Assembly: GCA_038396625.1 (NCBI GenBank)
Contig: CP121688.1
Location: 2,418,001 to 2,482,000, forward strand
From: G038396625 sp038396625
Lineage (GTDB): Bacteria > Bacillota > Clostridia > Peptostreptococcales > Thermotaleaceae
Length of the DNA stretch: 64,000 bases
Direction of reading: 5' to 3'
The notes beneath the pieces were generated by a model. It worked only from the letters and a program-made list of their open reading frames with translations, did not search any database and was not told the DNA's origin. Both the position numbers and the translations under genes were made by a program. Below, piece after piece: positions 44,382-51,885 of the stretch (within the stretch, counting starts at the first letter, position 1; the number at the start of each line of letters is the position of its first letter).

Positions 44382-44852
44382 TTAGAATTTGCAGAATTGA
44401 TCTCTAATAGATGTCATTTCAGAGATAATCTCATCTACATCTAATACCATTTCCATCATACCAATTTGCTCATCATATACTGCTGGATCTACAGCATCTT
44501 TGAATTCTGGCTCTACAGCATGATATACTCTAAGTCCTAACTGGACTCCTGCCAATGAACCTGCGAAAGTAGGGTCTCCGTTTGTAACAGTCTCAGCAGC
44601 TAATCCTGCAGATTCTGCTTCTGCGGCTCCGATCATTACGATCATATTTTCAGCACCGTACTTTTCTGTCATAGATTTTACTCTATTTTGGTTTTCTAGG
44701 TCCATTGCTCCTGCAGCGGTTCAGACAAAGCATTCTGTAGAAGAGAATACTACTTCTGCACCTGTACCTTTTAAGCACTCTTCAATTGCAGGACCTGGTA
44801 TACCGTCTCTGTCACCAATGATGATGACTTTTTTTCCATCAAACATACTCAT
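44382..44852 (-). CDS. grdA: Selenoprotein A of glycine/sarcosine/betaine reductase
   Basis: 156 residues if the in-frame TGA at 44723-44721 is read as selenocysteine (Sec44). The context ECFV-Sec-TAAGAMDLE is the invariant GrdA active site. The N-terminal half begins MSMFDGKKVIIIGDRDGIPG; the second half contains GAAEAESAGLAAETVTNGDP and YDEQIGMMEMVLDVDEI. Protein A carries the carboxymethyl-selenoether intermediate between component B and component C and is re-reduced by thioredoxin. AGGATGG is 5 nt before the ATG. A short hairpin (GCT-GCAGG-AGC flanked by CC/GG) follows the UGA as a candidate SECIS. Ordinary gene calling would see only the C-terminal 107 residues. Confidence 0.97.
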
Positions 44853-44927
44853 GGTTACCATCCTCTCTTTTGTTTTTATTCTTATTTAGAAAATTGGGTA
44901 GCTTTATGTACTAACCAAAATTGTTAA

Positions 44928-45248
44928 CTAACCTACATGCTTTTGAAGCATTGCATCAATGTTGGCTCTTGTTGCATCTTCTTTTGTTACTTCCTCTACC
45001 TTTTCACCATCTTTATAAAGAGCAATCGTTGGAAGTCCTAATACTCTTTGTGAAATAGCAAGTCTTCTTGCTTTTGTTGTGTTTAGCTTTGTAAATTTCA
45101 CTTTGCCTTCATATTTTGCTGCTAATTCCTCTACATCTGGCATTAATGCTTTACAAGGCTCACATCCATCACTCCAGTAATCTACAAGTACATATCCTTC
45201 TGCTTCTAATACTTCAGCTTGAAAAGTATCCTTATCTACTGCTAACAT
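44928..45248 (-). CDS. trxA: Thioredoxin with CEPC active site
   Basis: 106 residues, thioredoxin fold. The active site is CEPC in WSDGCEPCKALMP rather than the usual CGPC, a variant seen in thioredoxins linked to glycine-reductase operons. The cis-proline region LGLPTIALYKDGEKV is normal. AAAGGAGGTG is 5 nt upstream. It lies between trxB and grdA and should donate electrons to the selenoproteins. Confidence 0.95.
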   Translation of the reverse strand: MLAVDKDTFQAEVLEAEGYVLVDYWSDGCEPCKALMPDVEELAAKYEGKVKFTKLNTTKARRLAISQRVLGLPTIALYKDGEKVEEVTKEDATRANIDAMLQKHVG

Positions 45249-45335
45249 GTTTTCACCTCCTTTTACGGCTTTCCCTCATGCTTGTTTTTCATTCAGGAAA
45301 TTTTTTTGTGCTTTACTTTATATTTAAAAATAAAC

Positions 45336-46283
45336 TTATTCTTCAAAATTGTTTTCAATGTATTTTTCTGCTTGTACTGCTGCTATAGCCCCATCAGCTG
45401 TTGCTGTTACTACTTGTCTTAGGGTTTTTACACGGATATCTCCTGCTGCAAAGATTCCTTCTACATTGGTTTTCATGTCCACATCCGTTGGAATATAGCC
45501 CGCTGGATCTAATTCAATTTTTCCTTTGTAGATTTCACTTAATGGCTGATAACCTATGAATGGAAATACACCAAAGGTTCCATCATCTTCTGATGCCTGA
45601 TATTCTGTTATTTCCCCTGTTTTTTTGTTTTTAAACACAATAGATTCTACAACGCCATCGCCTTTGATCTCTTCTACTGTGCTATCCCATAAAAATTCCA
45701 TCTTAGGATTTTTAAATGCTTTTTCTTGGATGGATTTTGCTGCTCTTAATTCGTCTCTTCTATGTACAATCGTTACTTTTCTTGCAAACTTTGTAAGATA
45801 CATTGCTTCTTCTACTGCTGAATCTCCTCCACCTATAACAAATACTTCTAGGTCTGTGAAGAAATCTGCATCACAGGTTGCACAGTAGGATACACCTTTT
45901 CCTGTTAATTCTTTTTCTCCTGGACAGCCGATTGGTTTTGGTGTAGCACCATTAGCAATAATCACTGCTTTGGCATGGTATTCTCCTGCTTCTCCTTTTA
46001 CTACTTTTACTTTTCCTGTGAAATCTACATCGATAATATTGTCTTTTTTTCTTTCAGCCCCAAATTCTTCTGTTTGCGCTACCATTCTTGCAATCAAGCT
46101 AGGGCCTGTAGCATGTTCTACGGATCCTGGATAGTTTGCTACTTCATTGGTTGTAACAATCTGTCCACCCGCTTTATTTTTTTCCAAAATTAATGTCTTC
46201 ATTTTTGCTCTTGCTGCATACAATCCTGCTGCTAATCCTGCAGGTCCTGCTCCTATGATGACTACATCATATAAATTTTCCAT
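45336..46283 (-). CDS. trxB: Thioredoxin reductase
   Basis: About 315 residues. FAD fold VVIIGAGPAGLAAGLYAARA, redox pair in GVSYCATCDADFF, NAD(P)H fold FVIGGGDSAVEEAMYL with HRRDELRA, and the C-terminal GIFAAGDIRVKTLRQVVTA. The HRRDxxRA motif suggests NADPH. An earlier in-frame start at 46337 lacks a ribosome site; GGAGG is 8 nt before the ATG at 46283. It has its own promoter with the upstream palindrome shared with grdI and nuoE. Confidence 0.96.
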   Translation of the reverse strand: MENLYDVVIIGAGPAGLAAGLYAARAKMKTLILEKNKAGGQIVTTNEVANYPGSVEHATGPSLIARMVAQTEEFGAERKKDNIIDVDFTGKVKVVKGEAGEYHAKAVIIANGATPKPIGCPGEKELTGKGVSYCATCDADFFTDLEVFVIGGGDSAVEEAMYLTKFARKVTIVHRRDELRAAKSIQEKAFKNPKMEFLWDSTVEEIKGDGVVESIVFKNKKTGEITEYQASEDDGTFGVFPFIGYQPLSEIYKGKIELDPAGYIPTDVDMKTNVEGIFAAGDIRVKTLRQVVTATADGAIAAVQAEKYIENNFEE

Positions 46284-46631
46284 TGTTTTTTCCTCCTTTA
46301 TTAACTTAATAATAGCAATTGATTTTTTAAAAAGCAATAGCTACTATTAAAAGGATTGTAGATATATAACCTTGATCATTATAACATGCTCAAGATATTT
46401 TTGTAAATGAATTTATTTTATAATCATGATTAGTTTTTAAAATTATCTCTGCAAAATCTATCATGTTGCATGCTTGATTTAGAAATACCTATTTGTTTTC
46501 CTAATGTTATTAAAATTATTTTTATCTGCTATTCTGAAAATCTATATGCATCAAAACAAGTTTATAGTAAAATCTATACACTTTCTTTTATTTTCAATGG
46601 GGGTTGCCCCCCATTAAATTAAGTTTTATAG
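46284..46631. other. Promoter region between the BCCT gene and trxB
   Basis: No gene. It holds a GC hairpin just after the BCCT stop (AATGGGGG / CCCCCATT, 46596-46615, no T-run) and the trxB promoter with its upstream palindrome. Confidence 0.7.
46378..46432 (-). promoter_or_regulatory. trxB promoter with upstream palindrome
   Basis: On the minus strand: TAATCATGATTA (46432-46421), 13 nt, TTTACA (46407-46402), 18 nt, TATAAT (46383-46378). The predicted start is near 46371, giving a leader of about 88 nt. The same arrangement occurs before grdI and nuoE. Confidence 0.8.
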
Positions 46632-48104
46632 CTATTTCTCACTTTGAAGTGCCTTGTAAAGAGAAACACAAGCTAACATCATAACTGCAGTGAATGGGAA
46701 AGCAGCTGCAATCGAACCGATTTGCAATGTTTTAAGTCCTCCTGCAAGCAATAATGCCAATGCAAGTAATGCTTGAACAAGACCCCAAATTATTTTCTTT
46801 GTATTGGATGGATTTAAATCTCCATTTGACGTAAACATCCCTAAAACAAATGTGGCAGAATTTGCTGATGTAATAAAGAAGGTACATAGTAAGAATACAG
46901 CAACCATAGATATGATATTTCCTAAAGGATAATTTTCTAGTACTACAAACAACGCTGTTTCTGTAACTTTCATGGCCTCAGCAGCAGCATCCACTCCAAG
47001 ATTGATTCCCATAGTACCAAATACAGCAAACCATACGAAGGACGCAATCGAAGGTGCTATAATAACCCCTAAAACAAATTCTCTAATGGTTCTTCCTTTA
47101 GAAATACGAGCAATAAACGTTCCTACAAATGGTGCCCAAGCAATCCACCATGCCCAATAGAATACAGTCCAACCACCAATCCAAGTATTATCTCCGAAAG
47201 GCTCTATATGGAAACTGTCTCTAGCAAAATCATTTATATACATACCCAATCCATTTGTAAATGAATTCACCATTTTTACTGTCGGTCCTACCAATATAGA
47301 TCCAACCAATATGGCAATCGCCGCAATCAAGTTGATGTCTGATAATACTTTAATACCTTTTTCAACACCACTAACAGCTGTCCATATATATATAACCGTT
47401 ACAATGGCAATAATCATAACTTGAACAAATGTAGTTGATGGGATACCAAATAGATAGTTAAGTCCACCATTGATTTGAAGTGTTCCTAATCCAAGAGAAG
47501 TTGCTACTCCTGCAACCGTAGCGAAGACAGCTATAATATCAATCGTTTTCCCGATAGGCCCTTGAACTCTTTTTTCTCCAATTAATGGAATAAAAATAGA
47601 ACTAATAAGGCCAGGCTTGTTTTTTCTAAACTGCATGTAAGCAAGTGCCATTCCAATAATACTATAATTTGCCCATGGATGAAATCCCCAGTGTACGAAA
47701 GATGCTTTTGTAGCAAAATTTGCTGCCTGTGCGGTTCCACCTTCTATACCAAACGGAGGGGCTACAAAGTGATTTAGCGGTTCAGCAGCACCCCAGAATA
47801 CTAGTCCAATGCCCATCCCTGCTCCAAATAGCATGGCAAACCATGAGGAAGTTTTAAATTCTGGTTTTGAGTCATCTGGACCTAGCTTTATATTTCCATA
47901 TTTACTAAATGCAATAAACAGTGCAAATGTTACAAACACAAACATGGATACAAGGTACATCCAGCTAAAATTATTTACAATAAATTCAAACAATCCGTTG
48001 GCAGCATTGCCAAAGCCTTCTGGGGAAAATATTCCCCAGAAAACAATAACAAATACTATGGCCAAGGATACATACAATACAGTATTATTTTGTATTTTTT
48101 TCAT
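46632..48104 (-). CDS. BCCT family transporter, probably betaine carrier
   Basis: About 490 residues, typical of the betaine/choline/carnitine transporter family with about 12 hydrophobic helices. The glycine-rich helix-3 motif reads FGAGMGIGLVFWGAAEPLNHF, and the tryptophan-rich substrate segment WTVFYWAWWIAWAPFVGTFIARIS is intact. It lies 8 bases after the grdH stop (after start adjustment about 25), inside the reductase cluster, which strongly suggests that it imports the reductase substrate. By analogy with betaine reductase clusters of other Clostridia this would be glycine betaine. AAAGGA is 8 nt before the ATG at 48104. Confidence 0.92.
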   Translation of the reverse strand: MKKIQNNTVLYVSLAIVFVIVFWGIFSPEGFGNAANGLFEFIVNNFSWMYLVSMFVFVTFALFIAFSKYGNIKLGPDDSKPEFKTSSWFAMLFGAGMGIGLVFWGAAEPLNHFVAPPFGIEGGTAQAANFATKASFVHWGFHPWANYSIIGMALAYMQFRKNKPGLISSIFIPLIGEKRVQGPIGKTIDIIAVFATVAGVATSLGLGTLQINGGLNYLFGIPSTTFVQVMIIAIVTVIYIWTAVSGVEKGIKVLSDINLIAAIAILVGSILVGPTVKMVNSFTNGLGMYINDFARDSFHIEPFGDNTWIGGWTVFYWAWWIAWAPFVGTFIARISKGRTIREFVLGVIIAPSIASFVWFAVFGTMGINLGVDAAAEAMKVTETALFVVLENYPLGNIISMVAVFLLCTFFITSANSATFVLGMFTSNGDLNPSNTKKIIWGLVQALLALALLLAGGLKTLQIGSIAAAFPFTAVMMLACVSLYKALQSEK

Positions 48105-48129
48105 ATGCCATATCCTTTCCATAAGTTAT

Positions 48130-49446
48130 TTAGAATTTCACTTTAAATACAGTCTGCTCCTTGATGTCTGTAGCTAAAGCTTCTAATGCCACGCCTACTC
48201 TATGATATCTAAGTTTCCATTGTTGTTCTTTAGGTGTATTTGGATCTCCTAATGGATATGGGATAGAAATTGTTGGTACCATTCTGTTTGAGCCCACTGT
48301 TTTTGCAACTGGAATTAAGTTTGCCATTTGTACGATTGTAATTCCAGCTTTTTCTATTTCTTTTACGATCGTTGCACCGCAACGTGTACAAGTACCTCAG
48401 GTAGATGTTAGAATTACTGCATCTACACCAGCAGCTTTCATATCCTCTACCATTTCTCTACCCATTCTGGCCGCTTCTCCTTGTGTTGTTCCTGTTCCAA
48501 CAGTTGTATAGAAGTGGTCATGAACTGATCCAATTTTTCCTTCTTTTTCATATGCTCTTAAAGCATCTAATGGAACAATAACATCAGGTATTGCATCTGC
48601 TGCTGCGGGGTCAAATCCAGCATGGATTGTCTTATATACACCTGCTGGTAGATGGTCTAACTTAGAAACATCATATTTCCCCCATCTTGTAGCAGAAGCT
48701 GATTGAATTCTGTCTGGGTTTTCTACTGGAACAATACCACCTGTTGTAGCAAGCGCAATCTTCGCTTTGCTTAAATCTGCAATTGCAGGAGCAATTGGTA
48801 CTAAATCAGATGGAGGTATTGGTAATTCTGTCTTGAATTCTTCTCCACCAATCTTTTTAAGTAACATATCGATTACTCTATCAGTAGCATTTACTGGAGG
48901 ATTTAACCAAACTTGATGTCTTACTCCTCTTCCATAATATCCTTCTTCTTCTGCTGATAGCAGCGGCTCGTTATTTAGTATTTTCTTTCCCAAGTTTGCC
49001 ATTGGTTTAATGTCTTTTCTCATTGCAGCTGCACTAGCGCCACCTTTGAAAATGTATATGTCTTTTTTGAACATTTCAACCCCAGGATTTTCATCATTCA
49101 TAGAACTAATTACTGGGACATTAAATTTTTCCTTTACTGCTTTGCCTATATGGCCACACGCACTACCGTATCTTCCAGCTCTAAATGCAGGACCTGCAAA
49201 GAAAATATCAAACTCTTTATCAGCTAAAAAACCTAAAATGGTTTCAATTGCTTCTTCTTGTCTTGAACCCATGAAGTTATCTCCACAAATAATTGTATGG
49301 GTTACTTTTATGTCATCTCCCAATTGCTTATCAAGTTCCATTGCTGGTCCTACTAAGCCTTCTCTTATTTCAGGAGCATGATCTGCTACGTCTTCACCAC
49401 CAACTTGTCCAAAGAATTGGTTTAAGTATAAAATTGCTTTTTTCAT
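48130..49446 (-). CDS. grdH: Component B selenoprotein, betaine/sarcosine type (GrdH/GrdF-like)
   Basis: 438 residues when the in-frame TGA at 48399-48397 is read as selenocysteine (Sec350). The site is ILTST-Sec-GTCTRCGATIVKEIE, the hallmark of the GrdB/GrdF/GrdH family. It attacks the substrate held by the pyruvoyl subunit and passes the carboxymethyl group to protein A. The N-terminus (ILYLNQFFGQVGGEDVADH) and the C-terminus (MANLIPVAKTVGSNRMVP, ISIPYPLGDP) resemble, from memory, betaine or sarcosine forms more than glycine-specific GrdB, which usually ends with a CTVVPISLTVGANR segment. Betaine is favoured by the BCCT gene that follows. Family certain; substrate inferred. Confidence 0.95.
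48371..48399 (-). promoter_or_regulatory. UGA codon and bacterial SECIS candidate in grdH
   Basis: TGA at 48399-48397 is followed after 13 nt by a compact hairpin GTTGC-ACC/GGT-GCAAC (48383-48371 on the minus strand, loop GGT), the size and position expected of a bacterial selenocysteine insertion element. Confidence 0.75.
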
Positions 49447-49459
49447 TCGTTACACCTCC

Positions 49460-50785
49460 TTAAAACTCTACCATTGTTTTTGTAGACCATCCTGCTACTC
49501 GATCGCCGCAGAACATTGCATTGTTTTCCATGATGATTGAACCATCTTCTTTAACAGATGAACCTAATACTTCATCATGTGCCCATCCACCAGATAGACC
49601 ATCACGCGCTAAAGCTTCTAACTCACCAATAACTGTTTCCATTGGAGGAAGTTTGATTAACTCTGATACATTTCCACAAGATACAATTGCATCTGCTTTT
49701 TCATCTAAAGTTACGAGTGGTTGAGAAGCACCATCTCTACCAGTACATTCATTTGTAAGACCTACTGTTTTTACACCTGCATCTTCTAAAGCAACAATGC
49801 AAGCAATAAAATCTGCATCTGGATTACCGTATCCTTCTTCTGCAACAATCGCACTATCTGCACCTAAGGATTTTGCAATCTGTGCCACATATAATGCAGC
49901 TCTTTCTTTTTGTTCTAGAGCAACATTTAAGTTAGACATAATAACACCTAAGAAGTTAATTGTCTTGCCATGCTCTTGATATAAACGCTTAATCATTGGA
50001 TAGTTTTGGAAATCATAAGTAGACCACTTTGAAGAACAAGGCATGAATGAACCTGAAATCATTGCACCATCTAATACTTCATTAGGGTGCATGAAAGTAG
50101 GTAGCATATGGTTGCAGTCCCATCCGTATGCTAAATCATTGTAACCCATTTCTTCCATTTGTGATTGTGGTTGTAATACAAGCACAACACTTGGTAACGC
50201 TTGTACGGCAGTAGCGCGCTTTGTTACAGGCTCTAATTCATATGTTTCTATTTCTTCTGGCTCCATTTTAGCCACACAATTTCCTATATATTCTGCCAAA
50301 CGCATTCCAGCCCATCTTAGCGCATGATTTTTCTTTTGTTGTTCTCTTTTTTCAAACTCTTCGTCTGTATCTGCTACAAGACAAATATTTTGCAATTGAG
50401 AGAATAATGTATATTTTGCTCCCTCTCCACTCATATCAATTAAACCGTCTTGGAATCCACCCCAGTGTTTTCCTACTACTAATACGCTACAACCTTTTAG
50501 GGCTAAAGTTTTACCATTTCCTGCTTGCATTAAATCTCCAGTCACACCTGGGAATACTGGACCTCCACCAACTCTATGCCTTGGCTCAATTGCTTCCTTT
50601 ACAGGTACAATACGAGTTTTGTCTCCAGGTTTTGCAAGCACTAGATCTGCTTCTGTTATGTGTTCATCTTCTTTTACTACATCTAAAGCTTCTTTCTTGT
50701 TGATTGTTAAGATGCCATTTTCATAAGAAGTTTTCTCTCCAAACACAACATCTTTAACATAAAAATTGCCTAACTCTAATTTCAT
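49460..50785 (-). CDS. grdI: Component B pyruvoyl proprotein, betaine/sarcosine type (GrdI/GrdG-like)
   Basis: 441 residues of the GrdE/GrdG/GrdI family, cleaved after synthesis to two subunits with a pyruvoyl group that binds the substrate amine. The likely cleavage cysteine is Cys250 in ISGSFMPCSSKW. Other family segments are PVKEAIEPRHRVGGG, FPGVTGD, YGWDCNHMLPT, NFLGVIMSNLNVALEQKERAA, EEGYGNPDADFI and NECTGRDGASQPL. The cleavage region and ending differ from the glycine form I recall (GNCVSSC context), which supports betaine or sarcosine. First gene of the cluster; AAGGAG is 9 nt upstream of the ATG. Its promoter carries the shared palindrome. Confidence 0.92.
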   Translation of the reverse strand: MKLELGNFYVKDVVFGEKTSYENGILTINKKEALDVVKEDEHITEADLVLAKPGDKTRIVPVKEAIEPRHRVGGGPVFPGVTGDLMQAGNGKTLALKGCSVLVVGKHWGGFQDGLIDMSGEGAKYTLFSQLQNICLVADTDEEFEKREQQKKNHALRWAGMRLAEYIGNCVAKMEPEEIETYELEPVTKRATAVQALPSVVLVLQPQSQMEEMGYNDLAYGWDCNHMLPTFMHPNEVLDGAMISGSFMPCSSKWSTYDFQNYPMIKRLYQEHGKTINFLGVIMSNLNVALEQKERAALYVAQIAKSLGADSAIVAEEGYGNPDADFIACIVALEDAGVKTVGLTNECTGRDGASQPLVTLDEKADAIVSCGNVSELIKLPPMETVIGELEALARDGLSGGWAHDEVLGSSVKEDGSIIMENNAMFCGDRVAGWSTKTMVEF

Positions 50786-50898
50786 TCATTTACACTCCTT
50801 TCTAAAAATTAAATTTTGAGAATAATAACTTTGTATTTTGTCTTTCAAAAAACGTTATCCTTCTCACTAATTCGTTTGTTATTTTTGTAACTAAACAG

Positions 50899-50953
50899 AT
50901 TATATCATAATTGAATTTTAATTGTAAATGTTTTTATTACATAATCATGATTA
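50899..50953 (-). promoter_or_regulatory. grdI promoter with upstream palindrome
   Basis: On the minus strand: TAATCATGATTA (50953-50942), 13 nt, TTTACA (50928-50923), 18 nt, TATAAT (50904-50899). The predicted start is near 50892, leaving a leader of about 107 nt. The spacing is identical to that at trxB and nuoE. Confidence 0.8.
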
Positions 50954-51061
50954 TTTTTGTATTTTTTTCTTGTTTTTTGTGGTATACTTATTCTTGTGCT
51001 TCTATTGAGTATGAAGAATTTAACCTGTGGCCATTGGTTTGAAAATCTAGTACCTTTTTTA

Positions 51062-51094
51062 TTTTTGTTTAAAACAAAAAAAATATGTTATAAT
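51062..51094 (+). promoter_or_regulatory. Promoter of the TetR-family gene with overlapping dyad
   Basis: TTGTTT (51065-51070), 18 nt, TATAAT (51089-51094). A perfect 9+1+9 dyad TTTTTGTTT-A-AAACAAAAA (51062-51080) covers the -35 box, suggesting negative autoregulation. This dyad is different from the TAATCRTGATTA palindrome. Confidence 0.5.
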
Positions 51095-51135
51095 AATTAT
51101 TAAATTCTAAATTTTTTTAGTTGGTGATTAAATAT

Positions 51136-51804
51136 ATGGATAAAAAAACAATTCAAAAAAGACGAATGATGAGTTATTTTATTGAAGCAGCTCAGAGCAT
51201 TATAGAAGAGAAGGGAATTGAAAATGTAACAATTCGAGAGGTTTCGGATATTGCTGGATATAATAGTGCTACACTATATAACTATTTCGAAAACTTAGAT
51301 CACTTGCTTTTTTTTGCTTCTATGAAATATTTGCGGGAATATGTGGTCAACCTTTCAAATACTATAAAAAAATCTCAAGGTGACATGGACCGATTTCTAA
51401 AGACTTGGGAATGCTTTTGCAATCATTCATTTCAAAAGCCTAAAATATACCAAACCATTTTTTTTCATGAATATAGTCATACTTTAAAAGCTACAACGCA
51501 CGAGTACTATTTGATTTTCCCAGAAGAGCTAGGAGAACAAGCTGAAGATATGCTTGATATGCTATTAAAAAACAGCTTATTGGAGCGCAATAGAACCGCC
51601 TTGGAAAAGTGCTTCCTCGAAAAATTCACAACCAAAAACCCAAAAGATAAAAATGCAATCAATGAAATTATTGTATTCATCTATCATGGCATACTCTTAA
51701 AGATAATAAATCATCATGACGCTCTAAGCGTTGAAGATGCCACAAACCAAACGTTAGATTATATTCAACAAATACTGCATTTCTATGGAATTACCTCTTC
51801 CTAA
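51136..51804 (+). CDS. TetR/AcrR family regulator, probable regulator of the reductase genes
   Basis: 222 residues. The N-terminal helix-turn-helix reads ENVTIREVSDIAGYNSATLYNYFENLDHLL; the C-terminal ligand domain is helical and unassigned. It is divergent from grdI across about 350 bases, the usual arrangement for a local regulator. A TTG at 51121 is in frame, but GGTGATT precedes the ATG at 51136. It ends at a bidirectional terminator shared with the 1,196-residue oxidoreductase gene. Its role as regulator of the three palindrome promoters is inferred from position only. Confidence 0.88.
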   Translation: MDKKTIQKRRMMSYFIEAAQSIIEEKGIENVTIREVSDIAGYNSATLYNYFENLDHLLFFASMKYLREYVVNLSNTIKKSQGDMDRFLKTWECFCNHSFQKPKIYQTIFFHEYSHTLKATTHEYYLIFPEELGEQAEDMLDMLLKNSLLERNRTALEKCFLEKFTTKNPKDKNAINEIIVFIYHGILLKIINHHDALSVEDATNQTLDYIQQILHFYGITSS

Positions 51805-51826
51805 ACTTATTCATTTACTTTTTTAT

Positions 51827-51864
51827 AAAAAATAGCCTTTTAGAAAACCAAAAGGCTATTTTTT
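51827..51864. terminator. Bidirectional terminator between TetR gene and oxidoreductase gene
   Basis: Perfect 15-bp stem AAAAAATAGCCTTTT / AAAAGGCTATTTTTT with an 8-nt loop between two convergent genes. Confidence 0.88.
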
Positions 51865-51885
51865 ATTTATATTTTCTTATTTTTA

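Larger units (their letters stand above)
50786..51135. other. Divergent promoter region of grdI and the TetR-family gene
   Basis: No gene. It holds the grdI promoter with its palindrome (minus strand) and the TetR-gene promoter with an overlapping dyad (plus strand), described separately. Confidence 0.8.

Noticed and set aside
44382..44705. Truncated grdA or pseudogene
   Set aside because: The apparent stop is the conserved selenocysteine UGA; upstream codons continue in frame to a good start.
46596..46615. Intrinsic terminator after the BCCT gene
   Set aside because: The GC stem is good but no T-run follows on the minus strand, so termination is not supported; it is only noted as a hairpin.
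48130..48327. Separate 65-residue gene downstream of a truncated grdH
   Set aside because: It is the C-terminus of grdH beyond the Sec UGA, in the same frame with conserved family residues.
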